A DNA stretch of 64,000 nt from Muribaculaceae bacterium (lineage in GTDB: Bacteria > Bacteroidota > Bacteroidia > Bacteroidales > Muribaculaceae). The position numbers and the translations under genes were made by a program. This document shows, one piece after another, positions 33,471 through 42,283 of the stretch (position 1 is the stretch's first letter; every line of letters starts with the position of its first letter). The stretch covers positions 62,001-126,000 of the forward strand of contig JAFRRT010000014.1 of NCBI GenBank assembly GCA_017427945.1, given 5' to 3'. The notes beneath the pieces are model-generated. The model saw nothing but the letters and a program-made list of their open reading frames with translations. It had not been told where the DNA came from and did not search any database.

Positions 33471-33498
33471 AACAACCATACCCTAATGCATCACAATC

Positions 33499-35184
33499 AT
33501 GAACTGGTTCACTGAATTATGGATAGGAAACGGAGTAGCTCACACCCTGCTCATCTATGCACTGGTCATTGCAATCGGTGTCATCTTGGGCAAAGTGAAG
33601 ATCTTCGGTGTCTCACTGGGAGTTACCTTCGTTTTGTTTTGCGGCATCCTTTTTGGACACCTTGGGTTCTCGGTTGACGCTCCTACGCTGAGGTTCATCC
33701 AGGAATTCGGACTTATCCTGTTCATTTTCTCCATCGGATTGCAAGTGGGTCCCAGCTTTTTCTCCTCGTTCAAGCGCGAGGGCATCCAGCTTAACGGCAT
33801 CGCCATGCTCATTGTAGCGCTGAACGTGGTAGTCGCCTTCAGCATCTACTTTATTGTGGGCAACATCTCCATCACCGACCTTGTGGGCGTAATGAGTGGT
33901 GCCGTGACCAATACGCCTGGACTTGGTGCAGCCCAGCAGGCCATCATCGAGACCGTGGGCGACGGCAGCGGCACAATCAACGAATCGATGTCACTGGGAT
34001 ATGCCGCAGCCTACCCCTTAGGCGTCGTCGGCATCATTCTGTCGATGGTGTTGCTGAAAGCATTCTTCAAAATCAATGTTGCCAAAGAGGCTGAGGCCAT
34101 CGAGCGTGAAAAGGAAGACAGTCAGCTGAAGCCCCACGTGATTACCTATCAGGTAACCAACAAACTCATCTACGACATTCCTGTGACGAGACTTCATGCC
34201 ATCATCGACCACAACTTTACCATTTCACGCCTCAAGCGCGCCGACGGCACTGTCGAGATACCGCAGGGCGAGACCGTTATCCGCAAGGATGACGTGCTTC
34301 GCATCGTCATGAGTGCCCACGACCAGGACATCTTTGATGCCATCATCGGTCCGCATGTTGACTTTGATTGGCAAATGGAAACCGAGCCCAAAGGCATCGT
34401 GAGCAAACGCATCGTCATCACCCAAAACGAGCTAAACGGGCGCAAAATCGGCTCCATCAGATTGCATGAGGGCTATAAAGTCAACGTCACGCGCGTGTAC
34501 CGCGCCGGCGTGGAACTGCTTGCCAGCCCTAACCTCGCGCTGCAATTAGGTGACCGCCTCACCGTTGTGGGACGCGAGGAAGATCTGGACCGCCTGGGCA
34601 AGCGCATGGGTAATTCCTACAAGCGGTTGGATCATCCCAACCTGTTCACCATGTTCCTCGGCATTTTCTTGGGTATCCTTGTGGGGTCCATCCCCATCTC
34701 GCTGCCAGGAATGTCAATTCCCATGAAACTGGGTCTTGCAGGAGGTCCCCTCATCGTCGCCATTCTCATCGGCCGCTATGGCTATAAGCTGAAGCTTGTC
34801 ACTTATACCACCACAGCCACCGGCCTAATGCTGCGTGAGCTGGGATTGTGTCTGTTCCTGGCATCGGTGGGCATTGCCGCCGGTGGACGCTTTGTCGAGA
34901 CCATCCTAAGTGCCAATGGCGCCATGTGGGTGCTGTACGGTTTCCTCATCACCATTATTCCGCTGCTCATCGCAGTAGTGGTGGCTCGCGGCAAACTGCA
35001 CCTGAACTACTGCACCATCATGGGCCTTGTTGCCGGAGCGACGACCGACCCGCCTGCGCTGGGCTATGCCAATACCACCTCGGGCAACGACGCGCCGTCG
35101 GTCGCTTACGCCACCGTTTACCCGTTGACAATGTTTATGCGCGTCCTTATCGCCGAACTCATCATCATCCTTGCAGTTACTTAA
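33499..35184 (+). CDS. AspT/YidE/YbjL-family putative transporter with TrkA-C domains
   Basis: The 561-residue membrane protein has two homologous membrane halves around a soluble middle. The first half (about 1-190) has FGLILFIFSIGLQVGPSFF and AVTNTPGLGAAQQAII. The middle (about 210-375) holds two TrkA-C/RCK-C domains (VTRLHAIIDHNFTISRLKRA and KRIVITQNELNGRKIGSIRL). The second half repeats the motifs as LCLFLASVGIAAGGRFVE and GATTDPPALGYANTTSGNDA. This is the architecture of the aspartate:alanine exchanger duplication family; most members have no known substrate. It is followed by a clear terminator. Confidence 0.91.
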   Translation: MNWFTELWIGNGVAHTLLIYALVIAIGVILGKVKIFGVSLGVTFVLFCGILFGHLGFSVDAPTLRFIQEFGLILFIFSIGLQVGPSFFSSFKREGIQLNGIAMLIVALNVVVAFSIYFIVGNISITDLVGVMSGAVTNTPGLGAAQQAIIETVGDGSGTINESMSLGYAAAYPLGVVGIILSMVLLKAFFKINVAKEAEAIEREKEDSQLKPHVITYQVTNKLIYDIPVTRLHAIIDHNFTISRLKRADGTVEIPQGETVIRKDDVLRIVMSAHDQDIFDAIIGPHVDFDWQMETEPKGIVSKRIVITQNELNGRKIGSIRLHEGYKVNVTRVYRAGVELLASPNLALQLGDRLTVVGREEDLDRLGKRMGNSYKRLDHPNLFTMFLGIFLGILVGSIPISLPGMSIPMKLGLAGGPLIVAILIGRYGYKLKLVTYTTTATGLMLRELGLCLFLASVGIAAGGRFVETILSANGAMWVLYGFLITIIPLLIAVVVARGKLHLNYCTIMGLVAGATTDPPALGYANTTSGNDAPSVAYATVYPLTMFMRVLIAELIIILAVT

Positions 35185-35216
35185 GACATCAGACAACCAC
35201 TATATGATTACAGCAT

Positions 35217-35252
35217 CATCACCCTGTTTGCATAGCGACAGGGTGATTTTTC
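35217..35252 (+). terminator. Terminator after the AspT/YidE-like gene
   Basis: ATCACCCTGT (35218-35227) pairs with ACAGGGTGAT (35238-35247), and a T-run to 35251 follows. Confidence 0.87.
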
Positions 35253-35263
35253 GTCTTGATTGC

Positions 35264-35294
35264 TTGGTGTTTCTTGAAATAATTTGTAATTTCG
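35264..35294 (+). promoter_or_regulatory. Promoter of the dTDP-sugar operon
   Basis: TTG (35264-35266), a 20-base spacer and TAATTTCG (35287-35294; one mismatch to TAnnTTTG) lie about 40 bases before rfbA. Confidence 0.5.
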
Positions 35295-35335
35295 CAAGTT
35301 AAAGTCAAACCAAACAAGAAATCAAATATTCCATT

Positions 35336-36217
35336 ATGAAAGGTATTGTACTAGCAGGCGGCTCCGGAACGCGCCTTTATCCAGTGACCAAGGGCATCTC
35401 CAAGCAGTTGATTCCCATCTATGACAAGCCCATGGTATATTATCCCATCTCGGTGCTGATGCTTGCCGGCATCCGCGAGATTTTGGTCATCTCCACCCCT
35501 CAGGACCTGCCTATGTTCCGCAGACTGCTGGGTAGCGGAGAGGAACTCGGTGTGCGCTTTGAGTATGCCGAACAGCCCCGTCCCGAGGGCCTTGCTCAGG
35601 CTTTCATCATCGGTGAGGAGTTCGTTGGCGACGACAGTGTTTGCCTGGTGCTCGGCGACAACATCTTCTACGGCCAAAGTTTTACCAGCATGCTCATGGA
35701 TGCGGTTGAACGCACTGAGAAAGAAAAGGTCGCTACCCTATGGGCTTATGCCGTTAAAGACCCGCAACGTTTCGGCGTAGTGGCATTTGACGAGCACGGC
35801 AAGGCTACAAGCCTCGAAGAGAAGCCCGAGAATCCCAAAAGCAACTATGCCGTTACGGGCCTGTATTTCTACCCAAACGAAGTGGTAGAGATTGCCAAGC
35901 ACATCAAACCCAGTGCACGTGGTGAACTGGAAATCACTACCGTCAACCAGGAGTTTCTGGCGATGGACCGCGTGCACGTGCAGACGTTGGGCCGTGGCTT
36001 TGCTTGGCTTGACACCGGCACGAGCGATTCGATGGCCGATGCCACCAACTTCATCGGTACCATCGTCAATATGCAAGGCGTACAGGTAGCAGCGCTGGAG
36101 GAAATTTCATTCCGCAAGGGCTGGATTACCGCCGAACAACTGCTGGCCCTTGCCGAGCCGATGAAGAAGAACCACTACGGACAATACCTCATCAAACTTG
36201 CCCAAAATGGAATCTAA
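35336..36217 (+). CDS. rfbA: Glucose-1-phosphate thymidylyltransferase
   Basis: RfbA/RmlA forms dTDP-glucose from dTTP and glucose-1-phosphate, the first step to dTDP-deoxysugars. The 293-residue protein starts with [20 protein letters not shown] (nucleotide-binding GGxGTRL), followed by [16 protein letters not shown], the metal-binding Asp in [30 protein letters not shown] and [13 protein letters not shown]. Length and motifs are canonical. It heads a tight operon with two FdtA-like cupins and a DegT aminotransferase. The dTDP-glucose 4,6-dehydratase (rfbB), needed next, is not in this window. Confidence 0.96.
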   Translation: MKGIVLAGGSGTRLYPVTKGISKQLIPIYDKPMVYYPISVLMLAGIREILVISTPQDLPMFRRLLGSGEELGVRFEYAEQPRPEGLAQAFIIGEEFVGDDSVCLVLGDNIFYGQSFTSMLMDAVERTEKEKVATLWAYAVKDPQRFGVVAFDEHGKATSLEEKPENPKSNYAVTGLYFYPNEVVEIAKHIKPSARGELEITTVNQEFLAMDRVHVQTLGRGFAWLDTGTSDSMADATNFIGTIVNMQGVQVAALEEISFRKGWITAEQLLALAEPMKKNHYGQYLIKLAQNGI

Positions 36218-36638
36218 GGACAGACAAGTTCCCCACTTGATAGAGTTGCCTAAGATAAACGACCCGCGCGGCAACCTCACGTTCATCGAGAGCGGCCAGC
36301 ATGTGCCGTTTGAGGTGAAGCGCAACTATTGGATTTATGATGTGCCGAGCGGCATGTGGCGTGACGGCCACGCGTTCAAGACGCAGGAGGAATTCATCGT
36401 GGCGTTGAGCGGCAGCTTTGACGTTGTGGTCAATGACGGCAACGGCGAACAGGTATTCCACCTGTCCCGCCCGCAAATAGGTCTTTATGTCCCAAAGATG
36501 ACGTGGCGCCACATCGACAACTTTTCCACCAACTCGGTGGCACTGGTATTGGCCAACACCGCCTATGATGCAGCAGACTATATCGAGGTCTTTGACGAAT
36601 ACATGACACTGAAAAAACAAGACAATGGAAAAGACTGA
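36207..36638 (+). CDS. WxcM/FdtA-like cupin, first copy (one active-site His replaced)
   Basis: The 143-residue cupin belongs to the dTDP-4-keto-6-deoxyhexose 3,4-ketoisomerase family (FdtA, QdtA, WxcM C-terminal domain). Family features are [29 protein letters not shown] and [14 protein letters not shown]. The catalytic HxH is [12 protein letters not shown] here, so the second His is Phe, which may weaken or abolish isomerase activity. It could instead work as a heteromer with the next gene product, or on a different sugar. The ATG at 36207 overlaps the end of rfbA by 11 bases; a TTG nine bases earlier lies deeper within rfbA and is not preferred. Confidence 0.85.
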   Translation: MESKDRQVPHLIELPKINDPRGNLTFIESGQHVPFEVKRNYWIYDVPSGMWRDGHAFKTQEEFIVALSGSFDVVVNDGNGEQVFHLSRPQIGLYVPKMTWRHIDNFSTNSVALVLANTAYDAADYIEVFDEYMTLKKQDNGKD

Positions 36639-37077
36639 CAAAAACCTGGCGCACCGCACAGCATGCCTGAACGACTGCCGCATCATCTCACTGAACAGGC
36701 ATCACCACAGCAACGGCAACCTCACGTCGGTGAATAACGGCGTCGAGGTACCGTTTGACATCAAGCGCACGTTCTTTATCTATGACGTGCCTGGAGGCGC
36801 CGAACGTGGCGGCCACAGCCATTACACCAGCCAGCAGTTCATCATCGCCATCAGCGGCAGTTTTGACGTGACCATTGACGATGGCAATGACCAATTCACC
36901 TACACCCTCAACCGTCCCTATCAAGGTCTGCTGGTCGTTCCTGGCATCTGGAACCGGCTGCACAACTTTTCGTCGGGGTCTGTGTGTCTGGTACTCAACT
37001 CCCACCATTTTGACGAGGGAGACTACGTGAGGGATTATGACCAATTCGTGGCTCTGAAGCGGGAATCCGCCGAATAA
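36625..37077 (+). CDS. WxcM/FdtA-like cupin, second copy (HxH intact)
   Basis: The 150-residue cupin is homologous to the preceding one (IKRTFFIYDVPGG, IIAISGSFDVTIDDG, PGIWNRLHNFSSGS) and keeps the catalytic pair as ERGGHSHYTSQQF. It should isomerise dTDP-4-keto-6-deoxy-D-glucose to the 3-keto sugar, the substrate of the aminotransferase that follows. It starts within the 3' end of the first cupin gene (14-base overlap), so the two are translationally coupled. Tandem copies with different active sites suggest a complex or a split of labour (inference). Confidence 0.87.
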   Translation: MEKTDKNLAHRTACLNDCRIISLNRHHHSNGNLTSVNNGVEVPFDIKRTFFIYDVPGGAERGGHSHYTSQQFIIAISGSFDVTIDDGNDQFTYTLNRPYQGLLVVPGIWNRLHNFSSGSVCLVLNSHHFDEGDYVRDYDQFVALKRESAE

Positions 37078-37099
37078 ATCAATAAAATCGCAAGCGACA

Positions 37100-38221
37100 A
37101 TGAAACAATACCCGTTCCTTGACCTGGCACGCTACAACGCACCCTACATCGACGAGCTCAAAGCCGCCGCATGTGAGGTGATAGAGAGCGGACGTTACCT
37201 GCACGGCCCACAGACCGAGTTGCTCGAGCAGGAAATCGCCGAATTGTGCCATGTGCGGCACTGCATAGGCGTAAGCAATGGCCTGGACGCGCTGCGGCTC
37301 ATCCTGCGTGCATATATGGAGCTGGGTACCCTGCATGAGGGAGACGAGGTCATTGTGCCCGCCAACACCTATGTCGCCAGTGTACTGGCCATCAGTCATA
37401 ACGGCCTGGTGCCCGTGTTGTGCGAGCCGCGCGAGGACACGATGAACCTGGATTCCCGACTCATCGAGAAGCACATCACACCCCGCACCCGCGCCATCAT
37501 GCCGGTGCACCTGTACGGCACTCCCTGCTGGGACGCCACCCTGATGCAGACAGCACGGGAGCATGATCTGCTCATCATCGAGGACAATGCCCAAGCCATT
37601 GGCGCTGCCAGTGACATCGCCGGACTGAGCGGTACCTTCATCACTGGCGGACTGGGTGACGCTGCAGGCAACAGTTTCTACCCCACCAAGAATCTGGGAG
37701 CCTTGGGCGACAGCGGTGCCGTCACCACCAATGATGATGACCTGGCCGGTGCCGTTAAGGCTCTTGCCAACTATGGCTCAGACCGTCGTTACCACAACAT
37801 CTATCAAGGTTATAACTGCCGTCTTGATGAAATTCAGGCCGCGCTGCTGCGGGTGAAGCTGCGCCATCTGCAAACCGAGAACGAGACACGTGCCGCCATT
37901 GCGCGCACCTATAGCCATTGCATAGACAATCCTCATGTGAAGACACCCGTCATCTTTGAGGGTATGGGGCAAATCTGGCACCAGTATGTGGTACGCGTTG
38001 ATGACCGTGAGGCATTCCGCGCCCATCTTACTGCCAATGGCGTGGGCAGCGACATCCACTACGCCACCCCGCCCCACAGGCAGCCTTGTTACCAGATGAT
38101 GGCCGGCAACGAGTACCCCATCACCGAACAGCTTGCCGCCGAAGTTGTTTCTCTGCCCATCGCACCGCCCATAACAACTGATGATGCCCGCGCCATTGCA
38201 GACATCATCAATCAGTTCTAA
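37100..38221 (+). CDS. DegT/DnrJ/EryC1/StrS aminotransferase
   Basis: The 373-residue PLP enzyme aminates a keto-sugar nucleotide, here most likely dTDP-3-keto-6-deoxyhexose to a dTDP-3-amino sugar (Fuc3N or Qui3N type). Motifs: YLHGPQTELLEQEIAELC, GVSNGLDALRLILRA, VIVPANTYVASVLAI, the PLP-phosphate-side IIEDNAQAIGA, and the PLP Lys in FYPTKNLGALGDSGAV. The usual LGYNYRMDEIQAA is GYNCRLDEIQAA. It closes the rfbA operon, 22 bases after the second cupin. No acetyltransferase (FdtC/QdtC) follows. It converges with the HU-LysM gene. Confidence 0.92.
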   Translation: MKQYPFLDLARYNAPYIDELKAAACEVIESGRYLHGPQTELLEQEIAELCHVRHCIGVSNGLDALRLILRAYMELGTLHEGDEVIVPANTYVASVLAISHNGLVPVLCEPREDTMNLDSRLIEKHITPRTRAIMPVHLYGTPCWDATLMQTAREHDLLIIEDNAQAIGAASDIAGLSGTFITGGLGDAAGNSFYPTKNLGALGDSGAVTTNDDDLAGAVKALANYGSDRRYHNIYQGYNCRLDEIQAALLRVKLRHLQTENETRAAIARTYSHCIDNPHVKTPVIFEGMGQIWHQYVVRVDDREAFRAHLTANGVGSDIHYATPPHRQPCYQMMAGNEYPITEQLAAEVVSLPIAPPITTDDARAIADIINQF

Positions 38222-38251
38222 ATTCTTTTCAGGATAATTCTGTCCGAGTTA

Positions 38252-39646
38252 TCACCTCAACAATTCCCATGACCTGCGCTGGGCCTTCTTGAGGCTGGCA
38301 GGATTATGGACGTCGATGCCGTACTTCTCGGCTGGCGGAATCACCACCTCGGTTCCCGGTTTCACGTTGTTCGGGTCTGAAATAATGGCCTTGTTCTCCT
38401 CGTAGATATATACCCAGAACCACTGGCTGCCGTAGTACTTGTCGGCAAGGGTGGTCAAGACAACCTTTGGTGTGATGATATCGGTCACTACCTTAGATTC
38501 CGCAGCCTTGGCGGGTTTCGAGGGCTCGGCAGCTTTGGCAGGCTCAGGTTTTTCAGCTTCTTTCTTAACTTCAGCGACCTCGACCGTTTCCACAGCTCCA
38601 GCAGCCACGCTGTCTGAATCAGTGACGGCAAGTTCTTGCTGCACGGGTTCCTCAGTTTTACCGCTTGGACGGCTCAACAACCAGATAAGCGACCCCACGG
38701 CAAGCACGGCGAGCGCGGCCCAAATCCAACGCTTGTCGGTCTTACGGGAGGCACGTTCTATCTGCTCGGGCGAGGGTTTATAGGCATTGCGGGGTTCGGG
38801 GCGATAGAAATGCTTATCAACGTAGGCCTCCTCTTTCTCTTCCTGCTTGGGCACAGGACGGCTAGGTCCGTCAATGGGACGGCCAATCAACATCGGCTTG
38901 CGCTTCAGCTCCTCGAGTCTGGCCTTACGATCATCATCAGGCTCTGCGGCCTTCACGGTGGCATCTGCATCGACGTTAGAAGTCTCGTTGACAGGTTTTG
39001 CTGGGGCGGGCTGCTCGGCTTCAGGCTCCTTGGGTGTCTCCACCTTGACTGCTGCCGGCGCTATGGCATCGAACGGGACATAGAAACCATCGGGCTCGGG
39101 CGACGGTGCAGGCTCGGACAACTCCGGCACGTCGAAGGGTATATCGTCATCGACAGGCACTGCGGTGCTCACCTTATGCTCCTCGGTCTTTACCGCTTTC
39201 TCTTTCTTTTCAACGGCTTTAGCGGGTTCCTTGGGTGCTACAACCGTCTCTTCGGCATCGGCAGTTTGCGGCAGTACCGACGGATGCTGCTCGTCAATCT
39301 CAGCTAGCTTCTCATCGGTCAGGGCATCATCCAGGATAACCGTGTCGAAATGGGCAAAGGGCTGATTTACCGCCTCGGCAAGCGACTTGTCGGGCGTGAA
39401 TGAGACTCTGCTGTATCCGCCAAGTGACGAGTCCTCATCAGATTTATTCTTTGCTGCCTTACGGCCCTTGACCTGCGTCAACTTGAAAGTGCCCACGCCA
39501 TTGACCTTTACCGACTCGCCATTGATGAGGGCCTGAGATATGGTGGAGAAGAGCTCACGCAAGAAAAGCTCACATACACGCTTAGAGGTCGAGGACGCCT
39601 CGGCCATCAAATCGACAAGTTCTACAAATGTAACCTTTTTGTCCAT
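38252..39646 (-). CDS. HU-domain / transmembrane / LysM-like fusion protein
   Basis: The 464-residue protein has three parts. Residues 1-95 are a HU-like DNA-binding domain (VTFVELVDLMAEASSTSKRV, SVKVNGVGTFKLTQVKG). A long acidic, Ala/Pro/Glu-rich linker contains one membrane helix at about 305-325 (WIWAALAVLAVGSLIWLL). The C-terminal region (about 385-464) is LysM-like (VVLTTLADKYYGSQWFWVYI, DPNNVKPGTEVVIPP). HU binds DNA and LysM usually binds peptidoglycan, so the order suggests a link between nucleoid and cell wall through the inner membrane (inference). The small HU gene starts upstream with an 8-base gap, probably in the same operon. The HU part lacks parts of the canonical arm, so DNA binding is not certain. 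Confidence 0.85.
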   Translation of the reverse strand: MDKKVTFVELVDLMAEASSTSKRVCELFLRELFSTISQALINGESVKVNGVGTFKLTQVKGRKAAKNKSDEDSSLGGYSRVSFTPDKSLAEAVNQPFAHFDTVILDDALTDEKLAEIDEQHPSVLPQTADAEETVVAPKEPAKAVEKKEKAVKTEEHKVSTAVPVDDDIPFDVPELSEPAPSPEPDGFYVPFDAIAPAAVKVETPKEPEAEQPAPAKPVNETSNVDADATVKAAEPDDDRKARLEELKRKPMLIGRPIDGPSRPVPKQEEKEEAYVDKHFYRPEPRNAYKPSPEQIERASRKTDKRWIWAALAVLAVGSLIWLLSRPSGKTEEPVQQELAVTDSDSVAAGAVETVEVAEVKKEAEKPEPAKAAEPSKPAKAAESKVVTDIITPKVVLTTLADKYYGSQWFWVYIYEENKAIISDPNNVKPGTEVVIPPAEKYGIDVHNPASLKKAQRRSWELLR

Positions 39647-39654
39647 GTCCTACA

Positions 39655-39927
39655 TCATTTGAGTTTTGACTTGAGCACATTACTCATCTTGAAACCCAAC
39701 ACAACCTTGGGCGGAACCAGCATCCGTTTTCCGGTACGGGGATGAACCATCACGCGCTCGTTGCGTTTCTTGGGCTCAAACGTGCCAAAACTGGGCACAT
39801 ACACACTGTCCATATCGCCGCATCGGGTACGCAACACACCGGCAAACGCTTCAAGCAGTTTGCTCACGTCTTTTTGCGTTCTGCCAAGATTGGCAGCTAC
39901 CGTTTCCACCAGTTTCTTGTTTTCCAT
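39655..39927 (-). CDS. Small HU-family DNA-binding protein, divergent paralogue
   Basis: The 90-residue HU/IHF-fold protein starts MENKKLVETVAANLGRTQKD and contains SFGTFEPKKRNERVMVHPRT and VLGFKMSNVLKSKLK. It keeps the GTF and arm Pro region but is clearly diverged from the HU at 27.1 kb. It precedes the HU-LysM fusion by 8 bases and likely shares its promoter, which suggests the two form mixed dimers or act on the same DNA (inference). Confidence 0.9.
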   Translation of the reverse strand: MENKKLVETVAANLGRTQKDVSKLLEAFAGVLRTRCGDMDSVYVPSFGTFEPKKRNERVMVHPRTGKRMLVPPKVVLGFKMSNVLKSKLK

Positions 39928-39953
39928 TTGGTTATCTCATGAGAATTAATCTG

Positions 39954-39961
39954 CAAAATTA
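39954..39961 (-). promoter_or_regulatory. -7 box of the HU / HU-LysM operon
   Basis: The minus strand reads TAATTTTG, 26 bases before the HU ATG. No -33 match at ideal spacing. Confidence 0.5.
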
Positions 39962-39970
39962 ACGATTATT

Positions 39971-40001
39971 TTTGTCATTCAGCATTTTTCTCCTACTTTT
40001 G
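39971..40001 (+). promoter_or_regulatory. Promoter of the hydroxyacid dehydrogenase gene
   Basis: TTTG (39971-39974), a 19-base spacer and TACTTTTG (39994-40001) match both elements; the leader is about 35 bases. Confidence 0.72.
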
Positions 40002-40042
40002 TCATTGATAAAAACCTATAATCACCAACATTTACTGAGAAA

Positions 40043-41002
40043 ATGAGAAAAATCGTTATTCTGGACGGATATGCAGGCAATCCCGGAGACCTGTCGTGGG
40101 AACCGATGCGGGCACTCGCCCCTTGTGATATTTATGACTTTGGTACCGCCGACACTGTGGTCGAGCGCTGTCGCGGGGCCGAGATGGTTTTGACCAACAA
40201 AGTCCCCATCGATGCCGAAGCCATCGCCCAACTGCCCGACTTAAAGTATATCGGCGTGATGGCGACGGGGTTCAACGTCGTTGATGTCGCCGAAGCCACT
40301 CGCCGCGGCATCGTGGTGACCAATGTGCCTGCCTATAGCACCGACAGTGTGGCACAATTGACCATCGCCCACCTGCTGAACATCTGCTGGCAGCCCCAGC
40401 ACTACACCGACGAGGCCCGTGACCTGAAGTGGACCAACTGTGGCAGTTACGCCTATTTCAATACCCCGCTCATTGAGTTGGCTGGAAAGCAGATGGGTGT
40501 AGTAGGAATGGGAAACATCGGTAGCGCCGTGGCTCGCATTGCCCTGGCGATGAACATGCGCGTGATGGCATTCACGAGCAAGAGTCCCGATCAATTGCCC
40601 GAGGGCGTTGCCAAAGCCGATGACCTGGAGCACCTGCTGCGCACCAGCGACGTGCTTACCCTGCACTGCCCGCTCAACGCCGAAACCACTGGCATGATCA
40701 CTGCCGAGCGCCTGGCAATGATGAAAAAGGGTTCCATCGTGCTCAATATGGCCCGTGGTGCGCTCATTGTCGAGCAAGCTCTGGCCGATGCACTAAACAG
40801 CGGACACCTATTTGCTGCAGCCGTAGACTGCACCAGCGTTGAGCCTCCTGCTGCCGACCATCCGCTGCTCACCGCCCGCAACTGTTACCTCACGCCACAC
40901 ATCGGCTGGACCAGCTATGAGGCTCGAGAGCGCTTGATGGATGTCATCACACGCAATGTGGCTGCCTATCTCGAGGGTAACCCTGTCAATGTAGTTAATT
41001 AG
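40043..41002 (+). CDS. D-isomer 2-hydroxyacid dehydrogenase (glycerate dehydrogenase-like)
   Basis: The 319-residue NAD-dependent oxidoreductase has the substrate-domain motif LKYIGVMATGFNVVDVAEAT. The cofactor loop is VVGMGNIGSAVA (GxGxxG), then VLTLHCPLNAETTGMI, the catalytic Arg in VLNMARGALIVEQ, Glu in DCTSVEPPAADHPLL and His in LTPHIGWTSYEAR. It fits HprA-type hydroxypyruvate/glycerate dehydrogenases; other small 2-keto acids are possible. A PAS-domain gene starts 17 bases downstream, so the two are probably co-transcribed. Confidence 0.92.
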   Translation: MRKIVILDGYAGNPGDLSWEPMRALAPCDIYDFGTADTVVERCRGAEMVLTNKVPIDAEAIAQLPDLKYIGVMATGFNVVDVAEATRRGIVVTNVPAYSTDSVAQLTIAHLLNICWQPQHYTDEARDLKWTNCGSYAYFNTPLIELAGKQMGVVGMGNIGSAVARIALAMNMRVMAFTSKSPDQLPEGVAKADDLEHLLRTSDVLTLHCPLNAETTGMITAERLAMMKKGSIVLNMARGALIVEQALADALNSGHLFAAAVDCTSVEPPAADHPLLTARNCYLTPHIGWTSYEARERLMDVITRNVAAYLEGNPVNVVN

Positions 41003-41019
41003 GCATTAATTGAAGTGAG

Positions 41020-41382
41020 ATGAACAACAATTTCAAAGATATCAGTGAGGCCCTCGCTTGGGCCGAGGGCACGCATTGCGCCATCACCGTGTGCGACCTG
41101 GAAGGGAAAGTGATTTTCATGAACGAGCGCTCGCGTGCGACCTTCGATAAAGAAGGCCACACCATGCTGGGACAAAATCTCATGCCCTGCCACAACGAGC
41201 GTTCACAGGCGAAAATCCGCGAGATGATTGCCACCGACACCGTTAACTGCTATACCATCGACAAGCAGGGCGTGAAAAAGATGATTTACCAGACCCCATG
41301 GCGCGACAGCAACGGCAAGGTCTGCGGCATGGTGGAAATCTCGATGGTCATTCCCGCCGAGATGCCCCACTACGTGCGCTGA
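41020..41382 (+). CDS. Stand-alone PAS-domain protein
   Basis: The 120-residue cytoplasmic protein consists of a single PAS fold: ITVCDLEGKVIFMNERSRAT, GQNLMPCHNERSQAKIREMI, VKKMIYQTPWRDSNGKVCGM and VEISMVI. No output domain, membrane segment or second domain is present. It may bind a small ligand or cofactor and act through a partner. Its position directly after the hydroxyacid dehydrogenase suggests sensing of a related metabolite (inference). Confidence 0.82.
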   Translation: MNNNFKDISEALAWAEGTHCAITVCDLEGKVIFMNERSRATFDKEGHTMLGQNLMPCHNERSQAKIREMIATDTVNCYTIDKQGVKKMIYQTPWRDSNGKVCGMVEISMVIPAEMPHYVR

Positions 41383-41428
41383 AAATTCACTGGCGGCAGC
41401 ATCGTCCCAATCCAGTAAACGATTTTTC

Positions 41429-41458
41429 TTGAGAATCAAATAATTTGCATTACCTTTG
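41429..41458 (+). promoter_or_regulatory. Promoter of cmk
   Basis: TTG (41429-41431), a 19-base spacer and TACCTTTG (41451-41458) lie 32 bases before the ATG. Confidence 0.68.
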
Positions 41459-41490
41459 TAGGCGGAAATCAACATTTTACACCATTAGGT

Positions 41491-42195
41491 ATGAAAACAC
41501 TTAAAAGAATCACAATCGCCATTGACGGACATTCGTCAACGGGCAAAAGCACAATGGCCAAAGCTCTGGCTCGTCGCATCGGTTACGCCTATGTGGACAC
41601 GGGTGCCATGTACAGGGCAGTGACACTGTTCGCCCTGCGCAACGGCCTCATCAAACGCGGCAAGGTGGACGAGAAGGCGCTCAAGGAGCACTTGAAACGC
41701 GGCGACATCGCCATCACCTTCCGTCCCACCAAGGACGGCAAGAGTGTGACGGTGCTCAACGGCAAGAACGTGGAGCGTTACATCCGTTCGATGCGCGTGA
41801 GCAACGTGGTGAGCATCATCGCTGCCATTGGCTTTGTGCGCAAGGCGATGGTCAAGCAGCAGCAGGCCATGGGCAAGGATAAGGGCGTTGTCATGGACGG
41901 CCGCGACATCGGCACCGTGGTGTTCCCCGATGCCGAGATGAAGGTGTTTGCTACGGCAAGCGCCGAGGTGCGCGCCCAGCGCCGCTTCGACGAATTGCGC
42001 TCTAAGGGCGACATGACATCCACGTTTGAGGAAGTGCTTGCCAACGTGACCGAGCGCGACCGCATCGACAGCACGCGCAAGGAGAGCCCCCTGCGTCAAG
42101 CCGAAGACGCCGTGGTGCTCGACAACTCCCACATGACGCTAGAGCAGCAGGACGAGTGGCTGTACAAACTCTATCTCAAAAGGGCAAAAGCCTAA
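41491..42195 (+). CDS. cmk: Cytidylate kinase
   Basis: Cmk phosphorylates CMP and dCMP with ATP. The 234-residue protein starts with the P-loop [20 protein letters not shown] and has [33 protein letters not shown] (CMP-binding) and [18 protein letters not shown] (lid), then [20 protein letters not shown]. All key residues are present. ispH follows on the same strand after an 88-base gap that holds TTAATAGT-like micro-repeats. Confidence 0.95.
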   Translation: MKTLKRITIAIDGHSSTGKSTMAKALARRIGYAYVDTGAMYRAVTLFALRNGLIKRGKVDEKALKEHLKRGDIAITFRPTKDGKSVTVLNGKNVERYIRSMRVSNVVSIIAAIGFVRKAMVKQQQAMGKDKGVVMDGRDIGTVVFPDAEMKVFATASAEVRAQRRFDELRSKGDMTSTFEEVLANVTERDRIDSTRKESPLRQAEDAVVLDNSHMTLEQQDEWLYKLYLKRAKA

Positions 42196-42196
42196 A

Positions 42197-42282
42197 TAGT
42201 TAACAGTTAATAGAGAATAGTTAATAGTTGGTTATCAGCGTTTTGCGATAGTCACTAAAAACTAAGGACTATAAACTAAAAG
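42197..42282 (+). repeat. Degenerate TTAGG/TTAATAG-like micro-repeats between cmk and ispH
   Basis: Repeated units such as AGTTAACAGTTAATAG and AGTTAATAGTT, then CTAAAAACTAAGGACTA, fill most of the gap. The interior holds TATCAGCGTTTTGC (from 42234), identical to part of the promoter at 22931-22963. Similar units recur at other gaps in the window. Confidence 0.55.
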
Positions 42283-42283
42283 C

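Noticed and set aside
32568-33479. 303-codon minus-strand frame
   Set aside because: Antisense of the HAD phosphatase gene and runs through a terminator.
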